Shown here: in pieces, positions 45,849-59,770 of the stretch | Position numbering within the stretch: the stretch's first letter is position 1 | Layout of the letters: each line of letters begins with the position of its first letter | Source: Linyphia triangularis | Lineage: Eukaryota > Arthropoda > Arachnida > Araneae > Linyphiidae | Assembly (NCBI GenBank): GCA_963978545.1 | Contig: OZ021730.1 | Coordinates: 310,001 to 374,000 of the forward strand | Direction: 5' to 3' | Length of the DNA stretch: 64,000 bases | The notes under the pieces: generated by a model | Told to the model about the DNA's origin: nothing | What the model saw: only the letters and a program-made list of their open reading frames with translations | Database searches by the model: none | Position numbers and translations under genes: made by a program

Positions 45849-47105
45849 ATGGTGAGGCGCAAAACTATCAAACCTAAGCCTGCATCTGCTAAGGCAGTTT
45901 GCCATGTTCCTGTTGTAGTTCCCACTAAGGTGGATGAGCCGATTGATGTTTCCTTTGCTAGTACCCCTGTAGTACCCATTAATATGGATGAGCGGATAGC
46001 TGTTGTTCCAGTGCCGGGTACCAATGAAGTACCCATTAATTTGGAGGAGCGGCTTGATGACATTTCTATCCCTGAGATTCCAGTGCTTAACTCCCCTGTT
46101 ATAGTTAACACTGCTGCTGATTCAGGTGAAGCTGAATCGCCCAGATTCATTCTTAATCTCCCCAATGCTATCCAGTATGATGAGGCAAATCTGGCCAACA
46201 TTTCTGGCGCCAAATCTACTGATATCTCTTTCCCTCTTAGCCCACCTCGCTCCTTCAAAGTTGTTGTTCGAGGTTTAAATATCAAATCCTCTATTTTGGA
46301 CATAGCCGACTGGCTGGTCTGGAAGAAACCAGAGTTTTCCCCCATTCAGATCACACAGATGAAACGCCGTAATGGGCATAAGATGCCCCTTTTTATTTTG
46401 GAGTTCCCTTTCACTGAAAATCAATCTGACATTTTATCCTGGCGTACCATGTTATACACCAAAGTCAGAATTGAACCCCTCATAGGCAGGAAGGCGAGCG
46501 GACCCCAACAATGCTACAAGTGTCAGCATTGGGGTGAACACCTTGCTGCTGAATGTACCTCTCCCATCAGATGCCGACACTGCTCTCTTGATCACAGTAG
46601 TCGTGCATGCCCAGTCAAAAATGGCCCAAAGCTTTGCTGCAACTGTGGCCAAAATCATGCAAGCTCTTCTCTCTCCTGTCCGACTCGTAGAGCTTTATTT
46701 ACCAACCCTCAGAAGGTCACCAAGACTACCAAACCTCCCCCTCTAAATTCTGACTGTACCAGATTTGTTCCTCGTCCCCTGATTATCAAAAGTATAACTA
46801 AGACCTATGCAAATGCTGTCTGTCAAACAATTGGAACCACAGTCAACAAGGCGACTGAATCAGTTGTTCTGACCCCCATTCAGACTTCCTCTAAAGATTC
46901 TCAAGCTGGCTCTGGTCTTGAATCTTGCCAACTCAATGATAAATGCTACGTTGCATTTTTATTCACTCACGGTTTCATTATGGATGAGTTTTCCGACCTT
47001 CAAGATTGTTACGACTGGACCGAGGATAATGCATCCTTCTTTTTACCAGTTATACAATTTATCAGGGATTTCCCACCAGTTTGGACTCCACTGCCCTGTG
47101 CTTAG
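45849..47105 (+). CDS. Jockey-like ORF1 (gag), U6
   Basis: Intact copy with private change A6T. Confidence 0.85.
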   Translation: MVRRKTIKPKPASAKAVCHVPVVVPTKVDEPIDVSFASTPVVPINMDERIAVVPVPGTNEVPINLEERLDDISIPEIPVLNSPVIVNTAADSGEAESPRFILNLPNAIQYDEANLANISGAKSTDISFPLSPPRSFKVVVRGLNIKSSILDIADWLVWKKPEFSPIQITQMKRRNGHKMPLFILEFPFTENQSDILSWRTMLYTKVRIEPLIGRKASGPQQCYKCQHWGEHLAAECTSPIRCRHCSLDHSSRACPVKNGPKLCCNCGQNHASSSLSCPTRRALFTNPQKVTKTTKPPPLNSDCTRFVPRPLIIKSITKTYANAVCQTIGTTVNKATESVVLTPIQTSSKDSQAGSGLESCQLNDKCYVAFLFTHGFIMDEFSDLQDCYDWTEDNASFFLPVIQFIRDFPPVWTPLPCA

Positions 47106-48813
47106 TTTAGCTCCTCCCACGTGCCTTTTCCTCGCTTTCTATTGGAAGGTGATCCAAGCCAGCTCCTGTACCAAGTGTGGTGTCATGTTTTGCTTTTATT
47201 GTATACCAGTTCCGATATTTCGTCCTTCAATTTATCCCACCCTTCATATCAGAGAGTATAGCATCTTCGGATCAGCACTCCGTTAATTGTAATATTAAAA
47301 AGTAAAGTCTTCGCATTCTCAGATTTAGAGCTCTGAGAGTAAGACCTGACTCTCGCCTCTTTCTTGGCGCTTTTTGACTGGGTTTCTAACCCTATATGCG
47401 GGCTGGTTCACCAAGTGGTTGCAAGGATGAAATATGTAAACAATACAGGCAGATCGCTACATTTTTACATGCAATTTTATATTCAGTAGGTCTTTTATGT
47501 TGTTGGAAGTTATAGTTCCCATCCTAACAAACGGCTCTTTTCAGGGCCCAAATATGACACACTTTGCTTGACATGTTGACTGTTTCATAACATTTTCTGG
47601 ACTCAATACAATACAAATTTACTCAAACAAACGTTTAAAGCTAATATTGCCGTGTTACAATTACACTGAAAGAGGAGTCCTTTATTTGTAGCTGCCCAAT
47701 TCTAATTCTTGAACTCTCGTTTGAGGAATTGAATACAAAAGTGACCTTCTCTGTCATCTCGATTTGTGCTTGATCATTATAGTAAACATGGACATATTTA
47801 ATTATGTGAAACGTCTGCCTGTTTATGTGCAAACTTTAAGGAATACGAAAACTAAGGACATCTCTGAAACAGATGGATCATGCATTTGGTGGTATGTTGT
47901 TGAAATGCCATGTACGGTGTTACATTTGGAACTATTTGTTTCTATATAACGACTAGAGATTTTGTATCTGCCTCCCATGGATAAATTGCTTTTACCTAAT
48001 AATTTTCCGTGGTCACGTTTATACCACGCGGAACGTACATGCTTCTATTCGGTCACCGAAGTCAAGCAATATGTGCTGCGGTCAGTACTTGAGAAGGTGA
48101 CCGGTTGGGAACGATTAGTACAGTTGACATTTCATTGTTTTTTTATTTTTTACTTCCAATATATTACTTCACTTAAAGCCAGGAATAAGGCAAACATAAA
48201 ATCTAATTGTTTATATCTAACAAAATATCGATAGTTTAGGCATGTTCACTTCACGAGCTCCCTACATTACAATTTATTGGGTTATTTTTATTACCACTTT
48301 AATACATCACTCAAAGTCAAACATAAAATCTACTTGCTTATATCTAACAAAATATCAATAGTTTTCTTCATGATAGATTTGGCACGTTCAATCCACGAGT
48401 TAACTACATTACATTAAGCTAATTGTGAGTGACCAGATCTATGTGAAAATCAAATGTATAATGTGCTTTTACAATTTCATCTTAAAATACAGCACTCTAT
48501 TTAAAGAATGGAGACTTGTTTTTTAGCGATATATTAGGCGAAATTTTCCTCCTTTATTGGAACTGGAATGCTAGAGGTAAAAGCAATTTTTAGATATCTG
48601 GTATGTTATTGAAAAAAAAACTAAACATGAAAATTCAAATAATTCATTTATTAAATCCTGATATGTTTTATTACATGTATATGATATACATTTTTGAGCA
48701 AAATAAAAAAACATTTTTAAAGAAAGCATACAAGTTTTAATCTTTGAAACATAGGTAAAATTATATGTACAGTTACATAATCAACAACATATTCAAAACA
48801 GAAGTGTAGGGCA

Positions 48814-50805
48814 CTAATTACAAAAAGCTATAATTACACTTAACAAATCATTTTGATCCAAGTAATTTGCCAAAACACAGGCACAATCGTAATTCAAATA
48901 AACTTTTCTTGGCATGCTGCAATTCACATCAGAAATGCCTTTTACAGCAGTATATACATTACATTCCTCTAGTTTGTCTTTTAACAATGAACGTTCTAAT
49001 TTAGAGGATATCAATTGCGAATACAAAGGATATCGTTTATTTGCAATTATTAGCAATAATTGATCCACGTTAAATCCTTCTTCTGCATTGCTGTACATTT
49101 TATAGCCGGAATACATTTGCATAAATTCAAACAATGTCCGACCATTGCCAAGATTATCTGACTTCATTCTATGCAATTCCTGCTCACATTTAATTGCGTA
49201 TTCTGACAACATTCCTTGGAGTTCGTGTTCACGAGTCCAGTCCTCGATGTTGAAGTCCGGCTTCTCAAGTAAGCAATATTTCAACAGCAATTGAACGATA
49301 GCAAGGTTGGTTGGTTGTATTCAGATTATCTGGCGCCGTCAGCAACACGAGGGCTATAATGCGCCGAAAACATTCGTCCTTAGACAAGCCAACATACATT
49401 TACAAACACCCATGCCAACACGGGACTCGAACCCGCAACCTCGCGGTCTAGAAGCTAGCACGCTAACCACTATACCGTTTGGTCGGCACGATAGCAAGGC
49501 TGCATCCGTTTTCTATTGCTAGGTCCAAAGGACTGAGACCATTTCGGTTTTTGACATTAACGTGGGAACCTCTTCTCAGCAAAATTTCAACTACGCTCGG
49601 ATGACCTGTCTGATTTTGCACCGCTTTATGCAGTGGCGTGTCACCAAATTCATCTACTGAATCAACATCTATGCCACTGCTAATCAAGAATTTGACGAAA
49701 ACTGCCGTACATCCGTTAATGCACAGGGCACTGTGCAGAAGTGAGCCACCGCACTGGTTTTTGGCAGTGTTGACGTTCATATCCAGGTAATCGAGGAGAA
49801 ATGTAAAGATACTAACGTTGAAGTGTCCCAAAGCGTGGAAGAGTGGGCTTTGACCTGAAATGTTAGCACTGTGCAAATCTCCGCCGGCAATAAACAACAA
49901 TCTGATAACTTCCAGTTCCGCATTCAGAGCAAGTGCTATAGACAGACTCGAATCGTCCGGAAGATCGGCTCTGGCTCCTAGGTAAAATTAAAATTACAAC
50001 TTTAATTAAGGAAAGTCTTAAATCTAAAATAATTCAAATAACAGAGTTAAATATATTTACTAGTTACCAATATTGGCAAATCTTTTATGAATATTTAAAT
50101 GGAAATACTGCTATTTTAAATCTTAACAGAAGGTTATCTTACAATACTACCGCGTTAAAGGAATTAACTTAAATTTCTAACCTATCCAAATGTACACGAA
50201 ATGAAGTTTTGGATATGCAATTCAGAATCATTTTATCTAATTTAAAAGTAATGAATAATTTTGTCATTTTCTTCTGTAAATGCAGATGGGACAAACTTAA
50301 TCTCTGAAATCAGTTCATAATTATTTTGACAAAAAGATTTTTGAAACAGTTAAATTACCTTTTAAGATGTAATGTAAGATGTAGGAATGGGATATGAGGA
50401 AGCAACAAAAAATTGACAATTCAGCGTACATGGAAATATTTCGGTCTAATAAAAGGCTCCCTTAAAAATTGTTGTAGAAAAGCGTTTACATATTAATTTA
50501 TGTTTTTACATACCTCCTTCTACCAATGTTCTGATCGTTTCAAGTCTGTTCCTGCAATGTAGGGCATTGATGAGAGGTGTTGGGCCGCCATGACAGAACT
50601 GGAAATTAGGATCTGCGCCATAATAGAGGAGAAGCTTGACGATGGCGATCGAGCATCTTCGGTCCGTCAGAACCCGAAGCAGGGGGGATTGACTGCCTTC
50701 TACTTCGTTGGCCGAAGAAGGGTCACGTTGCAGGATCAGTTGGATCTCACTCAAATCCCATTCTTCTTCGTACAATACACTGTGAACAGAAGTGTTTTCA
50801 GGCAT
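48814..50805 (-). pseudogene. Ankyrin gene broken by a SINE (U6 copy)
   Basis: Exons 50805..50514 and 49977..48814 with the SINE at 49307-49487. Same break and same premature stop as U5. A T is missing in intron 1 near 50870 (actttgtaat instead of acttttgtaat). Confidence 0.85.
49307..49487 (-). mobile_element. tRNA-derived SINE (U6)
   Basis: Same insertion as U5, same 12-bp duplication (49295-49306 and 49488-49499). One private base, 'gtcctta' for 'gtcatta' near 49379. Confidence 0.92.
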
Positions 50806-51636
50806 GATATCTGTAAAAAAAAAAAAAAAAATTAAAGCATTTTCAAAAGTTTGAATATTCCATTTTACTTTGTAATCAAACGATTAAACTTAAGATTGGT
50901 ACGTTTCAATCTTAAGAGAAAAGTGCCTTTACTTTTTTGTCAAATTCTATATCGGTCGGAATATTGTTTCAAAACCAAAGGTATTTTCTTTAGGAATAGC
51001 AACAGCAATATCAGCCCATTGGTAAAAATTTGAAGTTGAAAATAAAAGTATCTTTTAAGATTACTAAAGGTTAAAGATTAATATTTAGTTCATTAAAATT
51101 TTTTAAACTGTAAAAAAAAAAAATCATATGACTTTCCCTTTAATATTTGTTTATGTGTTACCAATACTTCTGTATACTTGAAATTCATGCGTCTTACAAC
51201 AAAATTTATGAAGATATTGCGACAGAAAGTATGCGGAAGCGTTGACACGGTCATACCGGCTATCTTTCGATCACCGGATACAAGCATTATGGGTCAAATA
51301 CAGGAAAAAGCCAAACAAAAAATATACTTGCTGTTTATTTTACTAAGATACACGTCAGTAATTTAAAATGGGGTACCTAAAATACAAGTTGAGGGACCAG
51401 GATAGACAATGAACCCACCTAATTCTGTTACCAAGAAAATAGGTGGGTGGCAAGTGGTCTGACCTAAGCAATGAACGAAGCCACGCTTTAGAGCCCAACA
51501 CCACTACCGAAATCCGTGGAATTTATGATTGGGAGGGAAAAACAGCTGGACGATCCAGATACTGAGGTCTGGGAACAGCAAACCCTAAAGAGAAATGTAA
51601 ACACAAATGCAAGTATAATATGAATACATTTTTTAC

Positions 51637-52599
51637 CAGTAATTTTGTTCAAGGTGAATCTGCAATAATCCGAGATCTATGGGTAGACAGCTCTGAGAGA
51701 GATCTGGTCGCTTCAGAGTCTAGAGTCGAACTGATGTAAAATCAGGTGGAAATGCAACCTTTTATAGGTACAGTTGCAGAATGAAAGGTGGACCAATGGC
51801 GACACGGCAAAACCGAGCAGAGGAAACTGGTAGGGTCAGCTTGCTATTAAATTACTTTAAACGATTAACTCAGACATGGCACAGCTTCTAAGCAAAAGAA
51901 ATGAACTTCAAGAAAAAGCGACGAGAACTGAGAAAATACATCACATTTTCAAAAAATTGCAGAAGTTGAACAATTTTAAAATTGATCGTTAGTCTGTCCC
52001 TGCTTCTCAGCACTAATGCTTCATTTTTTCAAATGCAATACCTGTCAAAGTATTGTTTTAGAACATATGAAATTTTAAACCAGGCATTACAAGAGTAACA
52101 CCAACTCATTAATGAAATTTGAAGGGAAAATAAAAGAAAGTTTTTTTTTATTCCAATTTGAAAAGAATTTTATGCTTCCTCATTAATATTTTAAATTAAT
52201 AATCTGAAGAAAACACCACATTATTTTTGCTTTAAATTTTGTAAATGAGCGCTATTATTCCAACCCTTGTATTTTTCAACTTCAACACAAAATTGCTTGA
52301 TTTAATAGTTTCTCAAACGGCCCTTTTAAAGACCCAAAAATAACACACGACTGGTCCGTTTACACGCTATCATTTTAATTCCAGTTCAGTTTTATGCCCT
52401 AATGCAATACTTTCTTCGGAACATTACATGATACAAATATAACGATATATGTGTCGATGACAATATTTCGATTTTTTTTTTTTTTTTGGAGCAAAATTAC
52501 ACTAGTTATTTCCTAAGCTCCTCCCTCCTGCTTTGCAATTGGACCACCTCACTCTCCGCAACCATACCTATAAAAGGTTGCATTTTTCCAGTCTTCGCA
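51637..52599. promoter_or_regulatory. Divergent homologous TATA promoters (U6)
   Basis: Minus TATAAAA at 51766-51760, initiator A at 51732; plus TATAAAA at 52569-52575. Confidence 0.7.
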
Positions 52600-52600
52600 G

Positions 52601-53428
52601 GCCGGGGTCCCCCAGGGGAGTATCCTGGGTCCCACTTTATATAACATCTATACATCCGACTTCCCTTCCTTTAAGGACGACCGCAATTGTTTAACTGCTT
52701 TCTATGCAGATGACACGACCATTGTCTCCAAATCACTCAACTCTCAAACTGCACTTAAAAATCTGCAAAACAAAATTCCCACCATTGAAGCCTGGTGCTC
52801 CAAATGGAAGATTAGTATTAATGCTGGCAAATCACAAGTTTTATGCACAGTTACTAAAAACAATAAAAAGAACAAAATTACTGGCAATGAGATCACACTT
52901 TTTAATGAAAAAATCCCCATTGTTAAAAAGGCCAAATATTTGGGTGTCACCATAAATACAAAACTTACATGGTCAGACCACATAACTAATGTGACCAAAA
53001 ACGCATTTGGAGTTGCCAGAAAACTCGCCCCACTTATTGGTAGGAACTCCACACTACCCCTCAATCGCAAAAGGAGACTCTATCTCAGTGCAATAAGACC
53101 AGTATTCACTTATGCTTCCCCTGCATGGGCCACCTGCACAGCCAGAGATTTACATAGACTCCAGGTTATCCAAAATAAGATTCTTCGAAACATGGTAGAC
53201 GCTAGTAGATATGTAAGGAATGACCTTATTCACAGGGACATGAAAATCAACACCATCGAACAACACCTAGCTGAGTTAAATATCTCCTTTTACAAAAAAG
53301 CGACTAAACCTAATTCTATAATCAATGAATGCCTGGACTATGAAATTTCTCAGAACGACACATGTAACAGACCATACGCTGCTTTTGTGCTATCTGACGC
53401 TATAATGACCACAAGATTTAATAAGTAA
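52601..53428 (+). pseudogene. Truncated Jockey-like RT (U6)
   Basis: Same fragment but with the Cys variant (acacatgtaac) of U1 and U2, although its 3' UTR is the long form. Confidence 0.85.
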
Positions 53429-53871
53429 TTTATTGATCTTACTTACTGTAAACACAAATTCTCTTACAGTCAGACTTTTGTATATAGAAACGCAGGTTTC
53501 ATGTAATTAGATCATATTTAACCAATTTATTATTCTTATTATTACCTTTGACGAAGTAAAATCTCAGGAATTTTACGATTTATTTTTGTACCTAAAAGCG
53601 TGAGCTTTTGTATATAGTTTGACGATGTTAAAATCTCAGGATATTTAACGAATTATTTTTGTACCAAAAAGCGTGAGCTTTTGTATATAGTTACGTATTT
53701 AACCAACTTTTCTTTTTTTTTAATTATTTCGTATTGTCCCGTCCGTCCCTCACTGTAACTTTTCATGCAATTTAGATTTTATATTTTATGACGATCGGCC
53801 TTCGGGCGCTATTAAGACCAGTGGTAAAGTGCCTCCGGGCTGTAGCCACTTAAAATCATCATCAAAGAAAA
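53429..53871 (+). mobile_element. Jockey-like 3' UTR, long form (U6/U7 junction)
   Basis: Extra 130 bp at 53488-53617; altered hairpin. Confidence 0.78.
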
Positions 53872-53979
53872 AGTCTTCGCATTCCCAATCAAATCATGAT
53901 CAGATTCACGAGCTAGTCGGACCTGTTACCGATCGTTCTTCATCATTCCCATTTGTTGGTTTTTACTGACGTTTCTGAA

Positions 53980-55236
53980 ATGGTGAGGCGCAAAGCTATC
54001 AAACCTAAGCCTGCATCTGCTAAGGCAGTTTGCCATGTTCCTGTTGTAGTTCCCACTAAGGTGGATGAGCCGATTGATGTTTCCTTTGCTAGTACCCCTG
54101 TAGTACCCATTAATATGGATGAGCGGATAGCTGTTGTTCCAGTGCCGGGTACCAATGAAGTACCCATTAATTTGGAGGAGCGGCTTGATGACATTTCTAT
54201 CCCTGAGATTCCAGTGCTTAACTCCCCTGTTATAGTTAACACTGCTGCTGATTCAGGTGAAGCTGAATCGCCCAGATTCATTCTTAATCTCCCCAATGCT
54301 ATCCAGTATGATGAGGCAAATCTGGCCAACATTTCTGGCGCCAAATCTACTGATATCTCTTTCCCTCTTAGCCCACCTCGCTCCTTCAAAGTTGTTGTTC
54401 GAGGTTTAAATATCAAATCCTCTATTTTGGACATAGCCGACTGGCTGGTCTGGAAGAAACCAGAGTTTTCCCCCATTCAGATCACACAGATGAAACGCCG
54501 TAATGGGCATAAGATGCCCCTTTTTATTTTGGAGTTCCCTTTCACTGAAAATCAATCTGACATTTTATCCTGGCGTACCATGTTATACACCAAAGTCAGA
54601 ATTGAACCCCTCATAGGCAGGAAGGCGAGCGGACCCCAACAATGCTACAAGTGTCAGCATTGGGGTGAACACCTTGCTGCTGAATGTACCTCTCCCATCA
54701 GATGCCGACACTGCTCTCTTGATCACAGTAGTCGTGCATGCCCAGTCAAAAATGGCCCAAAGCTTTGCTGCAACTGTGGCCAAAATCATGCAAGCTCTTC
54801 TCTCTCCTGTCCGACTCGTAGAGCTTTATTTACCAACCCTCAGAAGGTCACCAAGACTACCAAACCTCCCCCTCTAAATTCTGACTGTACCAGATTTGTT
54901 CCTCGTCCCCTGATTATCAAAAGTATAACTAAGACCTATGCAAATGCTGTCTGTCAAACAATTGGAACCACAGTCAACAAGGCGACTGAATCAGTTGTTC
55001 TGACCCCCATTCAGACTTCCTCTAAAGATTCTCAAGCTGGCTCTGGTCTTGAATCTTGCCAACTCAATGATAAATGCTACGTTGCATTTTTATTCACTCA
55101 CGGTTTCATTATGGATGAGTTTTCCGACCTTCAAGATTGTTACGACTGGACCGAGGATAATGCATCCTTCTTTTTACCAGTTATACAATTTATCAGGGAT
55201 TTCCCACCAGTTTGGACTCCACTGCCCTGTGCTTAG
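53980..55236 (+). CDS. Jockey-like ORF1 (gag), U7
   Basis: Intact copy, same protein as U1 by eye. Confidence 0.85.
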   Translation: MVRRKAIKPKPASAKAVCHVPVVVPTKVDEPIDVSFASTPVVPINMDERIAVVPVPGTNEVPINLEERLDDISIPEIPVLNSPVIVNTAADSGEAESPRFILNLPNAIQYDEANLANISGAKSTDISFPLSPPRSFKVVVRGLNIKSSILDIADWLVWKKPEFSPIQITQMKRRNGHKMPLFILEFPFTENQSDILSWRTMLYTKVRIEPLIGRKASGPQQCYKCQHWGEHLAAECTSPIRCRHCSLDHSSRACPVKNGPKLCCNCGQNHASSSLSCPTRRALFTNPQKVTKTTKPPPLNSDCTRFVPRPLIIKSITKTYANAVCQTIGTTVNKATESVVLTPIQTSSKDSQAGSGLESCQLNDKCYVAFLFTHGFIMDEFSDLQDCYDWTEDNASFFLPVIQFIRDFPPVWTPLPCA

Positions 55237-56944
55237 TTTAGCTCCTCCCACGTGCCTTTTCCTCGCTTTCTATTGGAAGGTGATCCAAGCCAGCTCCTGT
55301 ACCAAGTGTGGTGTCATGTTTTGCTTTTATTGTATACCAGTTCCGATATTTCGTCCTTCAATTTATCCCACCCTTCATATCAGAGAGTATAGCATCTTCG
55401 GATCAGCACTCCGTTAATTGTAATATTAAAAAGTAAAGTCTTCGCATTCTCAGATTTAGAGCTCTGAGAGTAAGACCTGACTCTCGCCTCTTTCTTGGCG
55501 CTTTTTGACTGGGTTTCTAACCCTATATGCGGGCTGGTTCACCAAGTGGTTGCAAGGATGAAATATGTAAACAATACAGGCAGATCGCTACATTTTTACA
55601 TGCAATTTTATATTCAGTAGGTCTTTTATGTTGTTGGAAGTTATAGTTCCCATCCTAACAAACGGCTCTTTTCAGGGCCCAAATATGACACACTTTGCTT
55701 GACATGTTGACTGTTTCATAACATTTTCTGGACTCAATACAATACAAATTTACTCAAACAAACGTTTAAAGCTAATATTGCCGTGTTACAATTACACTGA
55801 AAGAGGAGTCCTTTATTTGTAGCTGCCCAATTCTAATTCTTGAACTCTCGTTTGAGGAATTGAATACAAAAGTGACCTTCTCTGTCATCTCGATTTGTGC
55901 TTGATCATTATAGTAAACATGGACATATTTAATTATGTGAAACGTCTGCCTGTTTATGTGCAAACTTTAAGGAATACGAAAACTAAGGACATCTCTGAAA
56001 CAGATGGATCATGCATTTGGTGGTATGTTGTTGAAATGCCATGTACGGTGTTACATTTGGAACTATTTGTTTCTATATAACGACTAGAGATTTTGTATCT
56101 GCCTCCCATGGATAAATTGCTTTTACCTAATAATTTTCCGTGGTCACGTTTATACCACGCGGAACGTACATGCTTCTATTCGGTCACCGAAGTCAAGCAA
56201 TATGTGCTGCGGTCAGTACTTGAGAAGGTGACCGGTTGGGAACGATTAGTACAGTTGACATTTCATTGTTTTTTTATTTTTTACTTCCAATATATTACTT
56301 CACTTAAAGCCAGGAATAAGGCAAACATAAAATCTAATTGTTTATATCTAACAAAATATCGATAGTTTAGGCATGTTCACTTCACGAGCTCCCTACATTA
56401 CAATTTATTGGGTTATTTTTATTACCACTTTAATACATCACTCAAAGTCAAACATAAAATCTACTTGCTTATATCTAACAAAATATCAATAGTTTTCTTC
56501 ATGATAGATTTGGCACGTTCAATCCACGAGTTAACTACATTACATTAAGCTAATTGTGAGTGACCAGATCTATGTGAAAATCAAATGTATAATGTGCTTT
56601 TACAATTTCATCTTAAAATACAGCACTCTATTTAAAGAATGGAGACTTGTTTTTTAGCGATATATTAGGCGAAATTTTCCTCCTTTATTGGAACTGGAAT
56701 GCTAGAGGTAAAAGCAATTTTTAGATATCTGGTATGTTATTGAAAAAAAAACTAAACATGAAAATTCAAATAATTCATTTATTAAATCCTGATATGTTTT
56801 ATTACATGTATATGATATACATTTTTGAGCAAAATAAAAAAACATTTTTAAAGAAAGCATACAAGTTTTAATCTTTGAAACATAGGTAAAATTATATGTA
56901 CAGTTACATAATCAACAACATATTCAAAACAGAAGTGTAGGGCA

Positions 56945-58936
56945 CTAATTACAAAAAGCTATAATTACACTTAACAAATCATTTTGATCCAAGTAATTTG
57001 CCAAAACACAGGCACAATCGTAATTCAAATAAACTTTTCTTGGCATGCTGCAATTCACATCAGAAATGCCTTTTACAGCAGTATATACATTACATTCCTC
57101 TAGTTTGTCTTTTAACAATGAACGTTCTAATTTAGAGGATATCAATTGCGAATACAAAGGATATCGTTTATTTGCAATTATTAGCAATAATTGATCCACG
57201 TTAAATCCTTCTTCTGCATTGCTGTACATTTTATAGCCGGAATACATTTGCATAAATTCAAACAATGTCCGACCATTGCCAAGATTATCTGACTTCATTC
57301 TATGCAATTCCTGCTCACATTTAATTGCGTATTCTGACAACATTCCTTGGAGTTCGTGTTCACGAGTCCAGTCCTCGATGTTGAAGTCCGGCTTCTCAAG
57401 TAAGCAATATTTCAACAGCAATTGAACGATAGCAAGGTTGGTTGGTTGTATTCAGATTATCTGGCGCCGTCAGCAACACGAGGGCTATAATGCGCCGAAA
57501 ACATTCGTCATTAGACAAGCCAACATACATTTACAAACACCCATGCCAACACGGGACTCGAACCCGCAACCTCGCGGTCTAGAAGCTAGCACGCTAACCA
57601 CTATACCGTTTGGTCGGCACGATAGCAAGGCTGCATCCGTTTTCTATTGCTAGGTCCAAAGGACTGAGACCATTTCGGTTTTTGACATTAACGTGGGAAC
57701 CTCTTCTCAGCAAAATTTCAACTACGCTCGGATGACCTGTCTGATTTTGCACCGCTTTATGCAGTGGCGTGTCACCAAATTCATCTACTGAATCAACATC
57801 TATGCCACTGCTAATCAAGAATTTGACGAAAACTGCCGTACATCCGTTAATGCACAGGGCACTGTGCAGAAGTGAGCCACCGCACTGGTTTTTGGCAGTG
57901 TTGACGTTCATATCCAGGTAATCGAGGAGAAATGTAAAGATACTAACGTTGAAGTGTCCCAAAGCGTGGAAGAGTGGGCTTTGACCTGAAATGTTAGCAC
58001 TGTGCAAATCTCCGCCGGCAATAAACAACAATCTGATAACTTCCAGTTCCGCATTCAGAGCAAGTGCTATAGACAGACTCGAATCGTCCGGAAGATCGGC
58101 TCTGGCTCCTAGGTAAAATTAAAATTACAACTTTAATTAAGGAAAGTCTTAAATCTAAAATAATTCAAATAACAGAGTTAAATATATTTACTAGTTACCA
58201 ATATTGGCAAATCTTTTATGAATATTTAAATGGAAATACTGCTATTTTAAATCTTAACAGAAGGTTATCTTACAATACTACCGCGTTAAAGGAATTAACT
58301 TAAATTTCTAACCTATCCAAATGTACACGAAATGAAGTTTTGGATATGCAATTCAGAATCATTTTACCTAATTTAAAAGTAATGAATAATTTTGTCATTT
58401 TCTTCTGTAAATGCAGATGGGACAAACTTAATCTCTGAAATCAGTTCATAATTATTTTGACAAAAAGATTTTTGAAACAGTTAAATTACCTTTTAAGATG
58501 TAATGTAAGATGTAGGAATGGGATATGAGGAAGCAACAAAAAATTGACAATTCAGCGTACATGGAAATATTTCGGTCTAATAAAAGGCTCCCTTAAAAAT
58601 TGTTGTAGAAAAGCGTTTACATATTAATTTATGTTTTTACATACCTCCTTCTACCAATGTTCTGATCGTTTCAAGTCTGTTCCTGCAATGTAGGGCATTG
58701 ATGAGAGGTGTTGGGCCGCCATGACAGAACTGGAAATTAGGATCTGCGCCATAATAGAGGAGAAGCTTGACGATGGCGATCGAGCATCTTCGGTCCGTCA
58801 GAATCCGAAGCAGGGGGGATTGACTGCCTTCTACTTCGTTGGCCGAAGAAGGGTCACGTTGCAGGATCAGTTGGATCTCACTCAAATCCCATTCTTCTTC
58901 GTACAATACACTGTGAACAGAAGTGTTTTCAGGCAT
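56945..58936 (-). pseudogene. Ankyrin gene broken by a SINE (U7 copy)
   Basis: Exons 58936..58645 and 58108..56945 with the SINE at 57438-57618. Private change V45I in the first coding exon. Same premature stop as U5 and U6. Confidence 0.85.
57438..57618 (-). mobile_element. tRNA-derived SINE (U7)
   Basis: Same insertion as U5, apparently identical to it; duplications at 57426-57437 and 57619-57630. Confidence 0.92.
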
Positions 58937-59770
58937 GATATCTGTAAAAAAAAAAAAAAAAATTAAAGCATTTTCAAAAGTTTGAATATTCCATTTTACT
59001 TTTGTAATCAAACGATTAAACTTAAGATTGGTACGTTTCAATCTTAAGAGAAAAGTGCCTTTACTTTTTTGTCAAATTCTATATCGGTCGGAATATTGTT
59101 TCAAAACCAAAGGTATTTTCTTTAGGAATAGCAACAGCAATATCAGCCCATTGGTAAAAATTTGAAGTTGAAAATAAAAGTATCTTTTAAGATTACTAAA
59201 GGTTAAAGATTAATATTTAGTTCATTAAAATTTTTTAAACTGTAAAAAAAAAAAAAATCATATGACTTTCCCTTTAATATTTGTTTATGTGTTACCAATA
59301 CTTCTGTATACTTGAAATTCATGCGTCTTACAACAAAATTTATGAAGATATTGCGACAGAAAGTATGCGGAAGCGTTGACACGGTCATACCGGCTATCTT
59401 TCGATCACCGGATACAAGCATTATGGGTCAAATACAGGAAAAAGCCAAACAAAAAATATACTTGCTGTTTATTTTACTAAGATACACGTCAGTAATTTAA
59501 AATGGGGTACCTAAAATACAAGTTGAGGGACCAGGATAGACAATGAACCCACCTAATTCTGTTACCAAGAAAATAGGTGGGTGGCAAGTGGTCTGACCTA
59601 AGCAATGAACGAAGCCACGCTTTAGAGCCCAACACCACTACCGAAATCCGTGGAATTTATGATTGGGAGGGAAAAACAGCTGGACGATCCAGATACTGAG
59701 GTCTGGGAACAGCAAACCCTAAAGAGAAATGTAAACACAAATGCAAGTATAATATGAATACATTTTTTAC

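Larger units (their letters stand above)
45496..53626. repeat. Tandem unit U6 (8,131 bp, SINE-bearing)
   Basis: Carries the SINE at the same base as U5 and U7. Private gag change A6T. Its RT fragment has the 'acacatgtaac' variant otherwise seen only in U1 and U2. Confidence 0.95.
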
